A stretch of DNA of 64,000 nt, from contig NC_058064.1 in assembly GCF_020085105.1 (NCBI RefSeq), forward strand, positions 15,911,001 through 15,975,000, given 5' to 3'. The stretch is from Siniperca chuatsi (lineage: Eukaryota > Chordata > Actinopteri > Centrarchiformes > Sinipercidae). This document shows, in pieces, positions 47,701 to 62,000 of this stretch (position 1 is the stretch's first letter; every line of letters starts with the position of its first letter). The notes below the pieces were generated by a model. It was not told where the DNA came from and made no database searches. It was given only the letters and a program-made list of their open reading frames with translations. A program made the position numbers and the translations under genes.

Positions 47701-50504
47701 TGCCCTCGGACCAGACTGGCATGAAGGAATAGTTCTACGAGGAGCAGAGCAGGTGAGATAGTGTGTTACTGAATGCTAATCCTAAAGCATGGAGGTCAGC
47801 TTGGGAAGTATGTTTGTGTGGATATCACTTTCTGTAAATAAATAAAGTGTCTGTCTTGACCTTCTGTTATGTTATACCACCCCCATCTTCTCCTGGGTCT
47901 CTTCTCCCTGCTGGTGTGTCCTCAGGTGCCCCGCAGAGTTTCATTGGAATACCAGTGTGAGGTGGAAAAGATCTTCACATCTGAGGAGCTGCTCAGTTCC
48001 CCACAGCAAACACTCAGACCTGAGAATGGTGAGAACTAGATTTGCTGCTGGGATGTGAACTCTCGACTGATCCTTTCCTCCCTCCCTTTTTTCCCTTCCA
48101 ACTTTTCATTCTGCTAAGCTTTTCTCTCCCCTCGGTAGGATCCTGGCCAGTTTACATCCAGCTGACCAATGGCAAGACGTTTGGCTGTGATTTTGTTGTC
48201 AGTGCCACCGGTGTCGTGCCAAACACTGAGCCATTTCTCCATGGCAACAAGGTAAGTAAAGGAGAAATAAGCTCTCTTGTGCTCTTTTAAGTGGGGCAAC
48301 ACTGCGAGTCTGCTTCTTTTGATGTTATATAATGCCATTAATATGAGATTTTGCTGCTATCTTATCTGCCTTTTTGTAAGTTGCCTAGTAGACATTCTTT
48401 AACTTTAACCGGTTGACTTTAACCTTTACCTGGTTGCTGGTAAAGGTTAAAGTCAACCAGTGCACTACTGGTAAACAGTAAAACAGAAGCAGGAAATGCA
48501 AAGCTCTCAGCAGTTGGGTATGAGTGCCTCCAGATGTCGCTAAAGAACAGATGAGCTTTTATCACTCCCCATGTAGAGCCACCTCATTGGAATAAGTGTA
48601 AATTTCACACCAAACAGTTTGCATATCTCCCCTTCATGAGCATAAACTATTAATCATACTGTATATTGGTTCCTAAAGATGATCACTCCGGTTTTTACGT
48701 ATTTAGTTTGCACTGGCAGATGATGGTGGCCTGCAGGTAGATGACCACATGATGACATCAGAGCCAGATGTGTATGCCGCAGGAGACGTGTGCACTGCAT
48801 GCTGGGAACACAGCCCACTGTGGCAGCAGGTAAACTAACTAACAAATCCTTTCCTCAACCTGTGTAGAATGCCATGACAGTACACAGGACAACATACAGT
48901 AGAACAATAGTGCCTGATTATTTACCTTCAGACTAAATGATGGTATGTTCCATGTCTGAATAACTACGAGAGGTGTAAAGATGCCGTCTAAAAATGTTTT
49001 TTATTGATTTCTTTTAACAAAGCCAACATTATATGCATCGTCAATTCTCACATACTCCCCTCAGTTTGATTTGATTAAATCCAATTCTTCTTATTATTAA
49101 CAGCTCTACGAATGTAAATTATTAAAAGCATTAGTTGCTTTTACTGAGTGTCATCAATCATTAAACATGCACTGTAAACCTTTTACTAAAGACAAACTCG
49201 ATACCCTTGATATGAGTTAATGAGTCTGTTTTTAAATTTAAACAAAGTACTTGAATTTACAGCAGGATAACATTGAAAAAGGGTATGGAAACACACATCT
49301 AGGTCATCAACCTAGTGTTTCAGTTCTCCTGGCCAAAGGAGAGCTAAAAAGTACATATATTCCTCTGCTCCTGTGACACATTGTTAGGTTTTAGAAGAGT
49401 CTATATAGAAGCTGAAAAACACTGTTATATTTCCCCCATAAATTTGAATCACACTCTGTGTGTTGTGTGTTGTGTGCAGATGCGTTTGTGGACGCAGGCC
49501 CGGCAGATGGGCTGGTACGCCGGCCGCTGCATGGCGGCACACGTCCTTTCAGAACCGATAGAACTGGACTTCTGCTTCGAACTCTTCTCGCACATTACCA
49601 AATTCTTCAACTACAAGGTGCATGACATTTTACTGCTAACCAATATGTTAATCATTTACTATGCACATTATAACCGTTTTCCATTACTTTCAAGACCCTT
49701 CAAGGTCATTTCACAGTGCTACTTCATGTCCTCTTCTCTCTACCTCTAGGCTCATTCATACTGCACATTTAAACAACTTCCTCTTTGCTGGTCATTCCAC
49801 AGGTGGTCCTGCTGGGGAAGTTTAATGGGCAGGGGCTGGGGTCCGACCATGAGCTGCTGTTACGCTGTACTAAAGGCCAGGAGTATGTCAAGGTGATACT
49901 GAAGAGAGTAACAATGTGTTAATACTCGTGTGTGTTAATGTAGCCAGTGTTTTTTAACAGCACCAGTCTAGTTTATGTTTCTCATTCCCCAACATCAATA
50001 CACTTAGATAAAAAAGGATTTGTTGTTTTACACACAAATTTAGTACATCGTGCCTTTCATGTTATCTGTATCAAAATCTCAAGTTGTTTGGATGCTGTTA
50101 GACATTCTTGTAGTGCCAATGGCATCTGAAAATTTTGAATTTTTGTAGCTGTGTGAAAGGAACCACTGTTTTTCTGTGTGTACGATCTAATGCTGGTGAT
50201 GCCAGAAGCAAAACAGGGTCAGCTGGTTATTTGTTAAAATTGTAGAAAGGGATAGCATGTCCTGATGTTTTTCATGTGTCATCATGGAGAAATCATCACT
50301 TCTAGCTTCATTTTCACTCATATTACCACTATATTCCTGTTCCAGGTCATTCTCATTGGAGGTAGGATGGTGGGAGCGGTGCTGATCGGAGAAACCGACC
50401 TGGAGGAGACCTTTGAGAACCTGATCCTCAACCAGATGGATCTGACCCCATATGGAGAGGAGCTGCTCAACCCCAACATTGATATAGAGGACTACTTTGA
50501 TTAA
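44746..50504 (+). CDS. pyroxd1: Pyridine nucleotide-disulphide oxidoreductase domain protein 1
   Basis: Exons: 44746-44823, 44963-45043, 45276-45395, 45951-46079, 46546-46619, 47328-47524, 47655-47752, 47926-48028, 48139-48251, 48707-48829, 49480-49617, 49803-49892, 50346-50504. They encode exactly 500 aa, the length of human PYROXD1. Motifs: N-terminal FAD dinucleotide fold VIVGGGIAG (residues 12-20), second fold [11 protein letters not shown] (149-159) for NAD(P)H, SATGVVPN (about 315-322), and the FAD-contact YAAGDVC. The C-terminal block [15 protein letters not shown] and the ending NIDIEDYFD are near identical to human. No CxxC redox pair typical of glutathione-reductase relatives was seen at the usual place, which agrees with the family's description. 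In mammals the protein is nuclear/sarcomeric, is mutated in a congenital myopathy, and protects the tRNA ligase RTCB from oxidation. Neighbours iapp and etnk1 fit conserved synteny. Confidence 0.97.
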
Positions 50505-50841
50505 GCATAAAGGGTGTGATTTAGGAGAATGTTGAACACTGCAAATTCACAAATCACACAAGGCACACGGCACTGATGCATATGAATTTAAGGATACTCG
50601 TGCCTGAAGAATGTCTAATGGCATGAGAAGGAATCGTGCATTCAGTTTCAAATATTTTTATTGGAAGCATGTGTGCAAGTAGGGAACTGCTTCAGTTTGG
50701 ATTTGTGCATTCTATCATGTCCAAGCAAATGGGTGTGTTGGATTTTTGTTTTGGCAATGAGAAACAGCTGTCTGATAATGGAGCGATAATCCTGGTTCCT
50801 ATTAATGCACTTGTAAATTTAAGAAAATATTTTTGATTTAA

Positions 50842-50847
50842 AATAAA
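50842..50847 (+). terminator. Polyadenylation signal of pyroxd1
   Basis: AATAAA lies 338 nt after the stop codon, the first canonical hexamer downstream. Confidence 0.6.
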
Positions 50848-50869
50848 TTATTTTCAAAACCAAGTGCAC

Positions 50870-52819
50870 TAAATTAGTATGTAAGTGGTATGTTTAGAAC
50901 AGGCTTTTTCATTTAGTTGTAGTGTGAATGCAAATCCATCACTTCATAACGTTCAATGAGACACTGACACGTTTTTACTCTGAAGAATGAGATATGTTCA
51001 GCAATACAATACATTCCGTTTGTTGCTATGTTGTCTTAGTGACTCTTGATCAAATTTCTGCCTAAACAGCAAATACGGCCCCTCCTGTGCCTCCGCAGGC
51101 GTTATAACAATAGACATTATCAAGCTCACACAATGCTGTCTATTGTTCCTTGGATGTGTTGCTCTTGGGGATGTTGCTATTCGAAAATCCCCTGAAAAAC
51201 CACGTTTGAAAGGACAAGAAACATTAGAAGTAAAGTGGAAAGAGTTATCTCCGCAAGGAGAATTTAAATGACTAAAAGAAGTTTACGTAGTGTTCCACTT
51301 GTTGGTTTGCCTGTAGGTTTGTGTTTCATACTGGAGGTTACTGTTATTTGGGTCAGTGGTTCACCAACAGGAACCTGCCCACATTAATTTATCTGCTCCC
51401 ATTGGCTGATAAAGGTTGATATGGCAACCTTGTGTTTTTACTCACCGAGCATTGTGTAAAACGAGATCAACGTGTATAAGGCAACAATAATTGTGTAATA
51501 AGCCTACCAGTAGTGAGGAGGAAATGGGTACGTGTTCCAGTTCTTTCCCCTTATTAATTAATTTCTGTGGAAATAAGTCTCCAAAAGAGACTGAAGAAAT
51601 AAGGGCAATAAACATGAATAAAAAGCACACATATCCTAAAGAGCTGCTGATAAGCTCTCCCTGGCCAGGACGAAGTGTTTACCTGTGTGGGTGGAAAGCA
51701 GGGCATTGTTTACAAGGTGAGTCAACCTATTGTGTGGCACCCGTATCAAGATAAAATTCAAGTCTCTTTTGGATATGGAGGCTGCTAGAATGGAGGGTGG
51801 GACAATTGGTGCAATGAGATCCATTGTAATGTTTATACAAGATGTTACCAAGCAACAAGTCAGATCTGGCATGAATTGGTTGCCAGCGTAGAACAGACAT
51901 CGTCATGGAAATACACCAGGGGTGTACACCCTGTTGATATAAAGTATATTTAGATTTGTATATTTAGAGGGGCTAAGTCTCTGCTATGGAGGGGTCTAGG
52001 GGAGTGTTTCCTTAGGTGGACTTTTTGAAACCACCAGGTTTTGCAAGTTGCAATGGGCCTAAATCCTTGTTGTAAAGTATATTGGTTTGAATTGTAAGAA
52101 TCTAAGATTGTAAGAATTTAGCACACTGACTGACAAGCATATATTAGTATATTGATCAGTCAGTCCCAGGTACATTACTTTTTCATTTTTACTGGGACTA
52201 TATATGTTATAGACAGCAGAAACCCAGATACAGTGGTCATAATGATGAGCCCACAAAAACTCGGTTTCTCTTCTTGATAAAGAATTACATGATCTTATAC
52301 TGTATGTCATTCAGTTCATATCTATAAAATAAAAGTTTAGGTTTTTCCTCTATGTTGCTACTATATAAACGTAAATAAGGCTGGGTATATCTTTAACTCT
52401 GCTGATTATGAGGCCAACAACCACTGCTAGAAACAGGAATACATTTTGTGTTCACAAAAGCATAAACTTTCTCGTTTCTCCTTTATAGTTAACATACCAG
52501 GCGTGTGTATATATGAGACTACAAAGCAGGATTTACCCTCACTATGTCGGGCTACTTGCCTTCACAGCTCTGAAATTTAAAACGCTCAGTCTTGACACAA
52601 AGCTTGTTTCATTCAAGAAGATTACGGATGTGACGTGGCAGAGGGAGTGTACGCTTGTATGTAGTCACCGAGGACCACCGACTTGATTTACCAGTGAGAA
52701 GTTTGAGTCATATCTTTGATTTTGTCTCGTATGTGTCTTATGACTTTACGTATTTTGTTTGCCTTTGATGTCAAGCATTACATTAACATGATTTTAAAAC
52801 ATTTCTTCACGCATAAAGA
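50870..52819. other. Spacer between pyroxd1 and etnk1
   Basis: No coding exon was recognised on either strand. RECQL, which follows PYROXD1 in mammals, is absent. The spacer is short and shows no copy of the repeat families found elsewhere in the window. Confidence 0.5.
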
Positions 52820-53085
52820 TATTGTTAATGATTAAGCTCCGCCGACGGTACACGCTGATGTTTCGAACATGCGCTTCTAGAGAGTCATTCGACTACCAGC
52901 ATGCATCGGGAGAACTTTTTTTTTCGGGTGGGTGGGATTTTTTGAGAGGCGTTGCCGCACACCGACTTCTCCAGGCTTACATACCCGCAACTGCTCACAC
53001 ATTTTCATAGATTGCGCACTCTGCCGTAGCGTACAGAATACTAATCGTCAGAGTTAAAGATATTCCAAGAAATAAAGATTTTGCC
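52820..53085 (+). promoter_or_regulatory. Probable promoter / 5' UTR of etnk1
   Basis: CpG-richer than its surroundings ('ccgccgacggtacacg', 'tttcgaac', 'ggcgttgccgcacaccgac'). An in-frame TAG at 53008-53010 ends just before the leader, so the start at 53086 is the first possible in this frame. The start context is GCCATGG, a strong Kozak match. Confidence 0.5.
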
Positions 53086-56000
53086 ATGGCCAACTACATT
53101 CACGTACCCGACGAGGCTCCAGCTGTGCCCAAAATAGATGTGACAGTTGACGAGAGCGACTACAGATCCGGTGCACTGAATCTTATCAAGGAGCTGAGAC
53201 CGAGCTGGAAACCATCAGAGGTCAAAGTGAAGGTGCCGTTTATTTCATTTTAAACATTTAACTGTTGGTCTGCTTGGTATGACATATCCCAACATTCCCC
53301 CACAGCGTGTATATTCATTTCTTTGTAGTTTTAAAATATTTAAAATCGCGACAACTGATGTTAGCTAGCTCCCATAATACTAGCCTAACGTTAGCTAATT
53401 TATTCAAGGAGCAAATGACACACGAAACCAGCAATTACAATGACGCCACTTGCAGCTGGAATGCCAAGAAGTATGTTAATGTCACCGTGGTAGATAATTT
53501 CCTTGCTATATTAACGTTACAGCTACGAAGATACTGCGGTAATTTTCCCCCCTTAGGGTTAATGTTTTGCCTTTGCAAATAGCATCTGCGTCATCTCGAG
53601 TCATGATCAAACGGTGGGAGTTTCTCGTCGCTTTTGGCGCAGCCCTGCAAATCCATCTGATCCTGTTAATCTGTGTTACTTCATCGACGTAATACCAAAG
53701 TTAAATACTAACGTTATATAGCCTATAATAATTGTAAATGTTATGTAGGACCCGAACTGTTTGAGAGGTAATTAAGATCAAAGCGGAAATTTTGCTTGGA
53801 GGTTGTTATACAGATCGAGGAGACGTGTATTTGTCAGTTTAGCCCAAAATTGTCGTCATACTGCGCCCCATTGACTGAGTGTCTGGAATTCGGGAGGGGG
53901 GATAAGACACAACTTCTGGAAGAAACACAGATGATAAATAGAACATGATTATAGACTATTTGCATTTAATTTTTGCATATGTGATTTAATCTAATCAATT
54001 ACAAGTGTCCTATCTGCCGAAGTCAAACAAGACTAGTTTTAAAAGGCAACATTATCCCCTATACATTAGATTATCCCAGAGAAGCATGATGAAACGTGCT
54101 CAACATTAAAGTCTGGGCTGAAAGAGAATCATTTTCCCTTGCAGAAACAGACTGGGGGTGTGGCTCCACTTGGTAAACACAGGGAGGATGGGAGCTGATC
54201 ACATGCTCTGCCACCCTTGCCTATATTCATCAATGAGAGCAAAGTGGGAACTCAGCAAATGCCTGTCATTGCTTCCTCATGCAAAATAAAATTCTTGACA
54301 TTCCTGTTTTTCTCAGTCAATCCCGTATAGAGTGAGCAGTTAGGGCTGGTATGTTGGCACCCCCCAGCTCTCTCCAGAAATGTTCCTAACTTCACAGCAG
54401 ACACAGTTCAGCTTAAATCAACCCGGGCAATCCCTAATTTTTCATGGCTACATTCATTCCTCTTCTCTTTCGTGTAGTTTGCCAGATCCTGACTCCTCTC
54501 AGAACTTATGTAATACTCAATGTAGGTTTTCAGGCACAGTACTTAAATAGTATAATGTGGAGGATGTCCCATCGTCATCTTACTTGTAGGCATCAAGCTA
54601 GATTGTTGAAGCAAAGGCAAAAATTATGATTTTTCTCTGATTCACCTGTTCTCCACACTTTCCTCTATTTGTCTCTGCAGTTTTTCACAGATGGAATAAC
54701 CAATAAGCTGCTGGGCTGCTATGTGGGTGCAGTCATGCAGAATGTGGTTCTGGTCCGTATTTATGGCAACAAAACAGAACTGTTGGTTGACCGGGAAAAT
54801 GAGGTGAAAAGTTTCAGGGTACTACATGCACACCGCTGTGCCCCACGCCTATACTGTACCTTCAACAATGGCCTGTGTTATGAATTTCTGCAAGGAACTG
54901 CCCTGGAGCCTGAGCACATTCGCAGCCAGCCCGTTTACAGGTAAAAAAAAAAAAAATGCTTTGTGTGTTCACAAAGTCATCTGACTTAAGAGTTTGTCAC
55001 CTGCCAACGCCTACGATCCTGAGGCCAGCAGGCACTCAAATTCCCTCATATATTAGCCATTTAAATGCTTTGAACTGCGTTTATTTGCATATGTTAGGTT
55101 ACCAAACTTGAAGGGCCAGTTCCTTTTCTTTTTCCCTTTCTTCCCTCCATCCAACCCTCATATACACAGTATGGAATGATTCTCCCAATGGTGGAGCAGT
55201 ATCAACTGTCAAAATTCATTAAAAATCAGTCATACCCATTGCTTTAAAGGTTTCGCCAAAATGTATTCCCATCTAAGGAGAATGTTTCTTAAACTGCAAC
55301 CAAGTGGAAATGATAAAGTCCACTGATTTCATCTAGAAGTATAAAACATTAAGCTCTCTTATAGTTTCACCAAAATAGTAATTTACCTGGTCAGGTAATT
55401 CTTGTATCTGGTTTGAAAACTAAAGCTAAAGTTGAGCTTGACCATGTAAAAAGTCTGTAAAGACTATAAATGCTCAAATGTATTTGATATACAGAGGACA
55501 TGTGGTAGATGAACTGTAGTGAACTATCTTAAAATATAGAAATTTGCTCAGATTTTATAATACAATGAATCAAACAAAATAAGTTACATTAAAACATTAT
55601 TAGGTCTAAGTGTATCCTAATAACAGATTTGTTTCTGTAACCTGAATCTTGTCTCATATTTTATTTTATAGGATTTTATTTACTTTTTGACAAGAATAAT
55701 GTATATATCTTTCCATTTATGAAAACATATAAATAATTTAACAACTAAATTGCTGGACTGGAAATCCTCCAATTTTCTGTCTCTTCTACCTTGCAGGCTC
55801 ATTGCCAGGCAGCTGGCCAAGTACCATGCCATCCATGCCCACAATGGCTGGGTGCCCCAGTCTGACCTGTGGCTGAAGATGGGCAAGTACTTTGCTCTCA
55901 TCCCCAAGTACTTAAAGGACCCTGAGCAGAACGCTAGGTGAGACCATATAGAAGATTATGATTATTGAAAACTGCCAGACCCTTAGATGTGGCTGATAAA

Positions 56001-59000
56001 CTGTCAGACTTTTGCCCTTTAAATGTTTCGATACATTAATGAACGTTTGAAAGCCTAATTCAGTTTCATTCTCACAGTTCTGGCTGAGAGTGACTGAAAG
56101 TGTTTTCAAAGAATTCACACAGTTCATGACTGACCTACAGGTTATCTGCAGGTTTTAAATAGCCTATATTTAGACCAGTAAAGATTGCATAATAGTACTG
56201 TGACTAGAATTCACCACTGATTAAAAAGCCAAATTAAAAATCAAGCTAAAAAACTAAGCAAGAACCAGCCTTTCAAAATCAGTACACTGATTTGAAAATA
56301 TAAATTGGGAGTATAAAGTAACTTGAAGGACAGTGTGAGATTAATATATTGTCAAAGTTTATTATTAATCCTCTTCTGCATTTAAGTGGACATGAAGTAC
56401 AAAGAAAAAGTAAGCCCTGTAATAAATAGATTTTAGGAACTTGTATCATAAATACTTCATTTTTAGATGTTTTAAGACCTTTTTATGAAGGCTGAATAGT
56501 AAAAAAAAACTATATGGCTTTGCTTCTTGTATATTTCTGTTCTCCGTTATCTCCACGTGGAACTATGACACCACCACCCCCCACCTCTCTTATCAGTGAG
56601 TCACAAATTATCCAAACAACCCCATGTGTAATGGCACAACACACAAGTATTCATTATCAGTTGTACATTTCTCACATGCCTGAGGAAGTACATGGAATTC
56701 CTTTCATAATCTCAGCAGGTATGACTTCACTTCACAGATATGGCATTCCCAACGGATAACATCTCTCTAAACATCATGAAACAAAAGAGCAGCACCCTAA
56801 AAATATATTTAAAGTAAATTTATCCAAAACAAACAAAAAAACTATCATTAACAAGGCCAGTCACAGATTGTTGGTTTATACTTGTTGCTGCTTTGTGTCA
56901 TTAATATTACACTAGCACAGTGACTCTTATTGTCCTAAAGGTTTGTATCAGTATTGTAAATTGTATTACTTGATTTCTTATACGGCATCTAAATATGTAG
57001 GTTACATAAGGTCCTGCAAACAGCTGTGTTTGAAAAAAGAAAAAAAGTATTAAAAATAAGTTGTCTTTCTTTCTCTTCCAAAACAAATGTCCACAGGGGC
57101 CACCAAAATCAACACAAAATATAAGTTTGTTGTAGTTGCTTTACGTAAAGTCACAAAATCTTTTATTCTAGTGGTAAATTGGGAGGTTTCAGTTGACCCT
57201 TTTTAATTGAGCTTATCATTGTTTTCTGAAATGTTCCCATTTAGGTTTTTGTGAGACAGCTGGTGTCATGTGAGGCATCGTTGAGAAGTGTGTTGTATGT
57301 TTATTTGCAGTTAAAGGGACTGAATTTTGCATAAATAAGAGGCTCTGTACCCAGATCATGTGGTTTCTTTGTTGTGGATTCGTTATCGTTGTGATTGCAC
57401 AATTGAATTAATCACTTCTCTTTTCGTGCTTCTTATTTTTTGTTCTTTTTTCACCTCTATTTCTAAGTCTACTTTCAGGTTCCCTTCAAGACTTAACTGC
57501 CTTCTGTTCTTCTATTAATACTCTTAATGCTCCTACCCCTTTCAGTGTATAGTATTCACCCTCCTTGACTCTCTGCCCCCTCCAGGTTGAGTACGGAGGT
57601 GCCCAGCTTACAGTGCCTCCGAGAAGAGCTGGTGTGGCTCCAGCAGAGCTTGTCTGTGCTGGGCTCCCCCGTAGTTCTCTGCCACAACGACCTGCTCTGC
57701 AAAAACATCATTTATAACCAGGAGGCAGGTGAGTATAAACTGCACAAGTGTAGTCATAGACATTACTGTGTGACTGAATTGTGTTGTAGTGTGAACTGCA
57801 TTGGCCCCTGCGCTCAGGTAGGATTGCATTAACTGCACTTCCTCAACGCTAGTCACATGCTTCACTCATTGTCAGTGTTTGCATTGGGCTGCAGGTGTAG
57901 AATTAGAACGGTCAGAAAAGACAATCCTGTTATTTGGATGCTCTGTTTTGCTCTAGATGGAATCCTCATTTGAAATAGGGCACACGCAACACAAATTAAA
58001 GTGGTGTGTTGATTGATAGAGATTGGAGGGTGAATAAATTGGGCAGTTACGTAATAAGGCAACTCATCTGTCGCAGATTCTATCTATCAGATTAAATCCT
58101 AGGAGGCCCATGTAAAATGGACTGTTGGCCTTGTTCAGAAGTGCAGTGTCAAGCCGTTTCTAATTTGGATTTCATTCTTTTCACAAAAATTTAGTCTTAT
58201 CTGTCGTTCTAATTCTGTGATGAAAGCCGTAAACCACTGTTATCAGCCTGAACGAACAATGCCATTACATCATACCGCATACCAAGTCTCAGTTTTGTTG
58301 ACAGCACATGTCATGGTGCTTTAGCAATGTTGCTGTTTTTTTATGATATAAATGTCAAGCAACCTGTCCTCAGGCAAACTTACTAGCATACTTTTGCACT
58401 GAGCGACTTTAATTGTACTGGTCAATGAGACTGTACCAGTCAGTGAAACTGTTCTATTCATTGTCTTTGTAGCAGAGGATTGGCGGGGTAAACTGGTGAG
58501 AAAGAATAAGCGGGGGGGCGGGCAAAGTACAGGGGTTTTTATGTATGTGGGAGGTGGGGTGGGGGTGTTTAAGAGCTGTCAGCCCCCTCGTCGATTTGCG
58601 ACGAGGGGCGGGGCCCTTCTCACAGCTCCTTGTGTCTAGCCTTTCTCCCCTAGGAATGACAGCCGAGGCTGTGGCTGCCCTGCGCCGCCCTGCCCTGGGG
58701 AGGCAATGGAGAGAGACAAACCTCACGCACAGTCGGCTCTGAGGGCCCTCGTGTAGTCTGCCCACTGCTCAGGCTAATCGGGATGAGTTCATGGCAGCAG
58801 TAGGAGCCACGTACCTACCTATTACCTTCCAATGCTACTTGCCCACCAGTTGTCCCTGACAGTAGCTAGGCTACTTACGATGCTGGTTATTACACAAATG
58901 TTTTTATAGTTTGCACTTGCTCTAAGTCACTCTGAGCACCAGCCAAATGCCTAAAATGTAAAGCTACTTTCCGTCGCTGCTCCTTATACCGCAATTTCCA

Positions 59001-62000
59001 TTTCATAGCATCAATATAGATCACTGGTCAGACCCTATTCGTGAAAGGATATGTCTGGTGATATTCTTTGTTTTTCTTATTGTCAACAAACCCCATGAAA
59101 AGATTAAAACCACCAATGAATTGATCCGACTAACAAGTATTGCCTGTTTAGCCGAAACCCTGTATATAGCTTATTCCTCCGTGCCATAGAGCTCCATTGT
59201 TGTCCATAAACTAGTAAAAACACAACAGGTGAGCCACAACACCATATACATTGTCCTACTACTATAAATACTCATTAGTGCACCAAACATGTATTAATCG
59301 GCAGCTGGAAATATTCCTCAATAAATTCACTGTTTACTCCTGTTTGAGTAACATTTGCTAAAAACTACAGTGCCCAGATTTTTTAGGAAATAACTGAGCC
59401 TTTAAAAAAAGGGGGGGGGGTGTCATTGTTTGTGATTTCCCCCCCCCCTCTTTTTTTTTTTTAATTAATTAATTTATTTTATATAGAGATTTGTTTTCAG
59501 AAGGAATGAATGGACTTAGGGCTGATAACCACAGACAGGCTGGGGAAGGTGGAAATTCGAGAGACAGACTAACGCATTGTTGGTTTTGGTCATTTCATGG
59601 GATTTTGTAGACATTAACAATATTATAGAATATCATCAACGTTATCCTTTTAAAACTGAAACATGCTTCTGCAGAAAATGCGGGGAAATACCTTTGCCTA
59701 AGCATGCAGAAAAAGAGTTTCTGGGTAACTCGCAGAGGAGAAGGCTCATCTCATTTGAATTTGTGATGCTGCATATCAAACAAGTGCTGATTGGTTCATC
59801 AAGGAAAGTTAGCCAGTACCACTGGGATTGTGCCAACGCCCAGCATGGAACTCCCTTAAATTCTTGTACATTCAGTTGTGACAAATGCAACATTGCCCAG
59901 AGTGCACACGCTAGTATTAAGTTAATGTATAGCATTGATCTCTTGTAAAAGTCTCTGCACAACATCCATGCACATTTGCAGTCTTGCAGAATCATGTTTC
60001 AGGCTTCAATAAGTAAGACTGAGGCTATCAGTACTTCTGAAGTATTACTGATTAAAAGCCAGAAAAGAAAGAATGTTCTCTTATCCCAGTACCTCTAGTG
60101 TAAACACATATGTTTTAAAAATGCAAACACAACTAGACCACACCTACACATGACAACTACAATGGAATGGACACCACAATAGAGTCCAGGGACTTCAGCT
60201 CCAAGCCATAATTATCACATTTTTGACCTGACTCACTCAAGCTGTCTAAACCATTGTTGGAGTAAACTCAGTCCCTAACTTACCCTGCACTTACAGCCTT
60301 TTGTTGAATTGAAACACAGATTGGCATGAAAAGAAACCAAACAGCTACCTCGCTGTTTCCTGTCACTCAGCTGTAGTTGCTGAATTGAAACCACTTGTCT
60401 GCCAAATGCGACAGCAAAGCTACCACTTCCTGTATTGATAAAACCATGAACAGAAGTGGTAGAAGCTCAAAATGTTTTGTCAGTTTTCCAAAGAAATTGT
60501 TACAAGTTTAAAAAAAAAATACTCTCAACTAGTGCTGTATTACTTTTCTTCTCTCTTTTTGTCTCTCTTTACTTTGTCTCTCAGCCTCCAACACAGGCTG
60601 TTTCCCCGCCCCTCTCACTTTACTCAGATGTTTGCAAAGAAAAAAAAAATCTGCACACATTTTATTCTGTCCCAACGGCCACAAAATCTGCAGCTCAGCA
60701 GCCAACAGGAAGCCTCTCAGAGATTCTGTCATTTGCAGACGCAGCAAAGGTGTCACGCAATTGGGTTCACAGCGGACCAATGGGAAGGGAGCATTGGAGG
60801 GGAGTGTTGTGAGAAGGGGAAGTGAGGTTGCATGTGTGAGGGGGAAAAGAAAAGGAATGGGAGTTTGGCAGCAGGGCCTGATGTTTCGACTCTGCTTGGG
60901 AGCAAGAATGGATAAAAGACAAAATATGTCAGTGTGAGAGTGAGCATGTGTGAAAGATGTGTTTGCCCCAACCTTTTCATCTGCTGCACAGGGGGGCTAT
61001 AGCCACTGCCTGGAGGTGTTCAGTTGTGTCCCGCTAGGACCTACACGCCGGCTGGTAACCCACCTCAAAGTGTCTTTCTCTGTAGTCCAGCACCACCTCA
61101 AAAACTAATGTTCCATGTTAAGGCAAAGAAATTAGTCAAGGCAAAGAAATTAGCCAAGGCCAAAAAAACCCTAAAAGATTTTATGAGTAGAGACATTTAA
61201 TTAAATGTGTTTATTCAAAATTATTTTTTTTGTCTCTGTAACAACCAGGCTTGTAAGTAAGGGTTTGTATTTTGAGATCAACCACTTCATCACTGAATGT
61301 TTCCCTCTTTGTTCATTGTTAACGCAGACATCTCATATTTTCAGTGGCCGACAAATGCAGTCAGACAGCAACACATTCTTTAACCCTTCCTCTCCATGCT
61401 CTAACATCAAATTTAAAATCACACGCAAACGATCAGCTGTAATCTTCAGCCATTTTCACCCATATTTCATGTGCAGTAAAAAAGACACTACTTTAGATGT
61501 AGATGCAGAGAATGTATTTTGCAAACTTAAGCATTCAAACCTTTAGCTAGAACTCTGACTGTGGGTTGACTTCAAGATATGAGACCCCCTAAAAACGTTT
61601 TAAATTTGCATGTGTGTGTCGTAAGAGCTGTAACTCCAGTTGGCTCTCAGCAGCGATGACAAAGTTTTCTGAGAGAGCATGAATCAAACAGTGTGTTGTT
61701 GTACATTTGCTTTGGCAGCTCACTGTGCTTTTATACTGACCACTTTAGTGTCTCTTAGTATTTTACTATGTTCCTCCCTTTGTCCCTCTACTTCCTCTTC
61801 CCTTTGCCCCCCATCTTTTCAAAACATAACTTTGACATGGCCATTTTTCCTTTTTTATTCTGTGCATGTATCCAAAACAAACATTCTCTGAAAAGCCAGA
61901 TGCACTCATTTTTTCCCCCCTAGATTTTTGTATGTGTTCCATGTGTTGCGTCAGGATTTTGCACGTTTTCATCTCTGCTAATGAATCCCGGCTGCCTATT

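Noticed and set aside
59577-59995. Overlapping open frames of about 120 codons on both strands in etnk1 intron 4
   Set aside because: No recognisable domain, no convincing splice signals, and both strands open equally, which is expected by chance.
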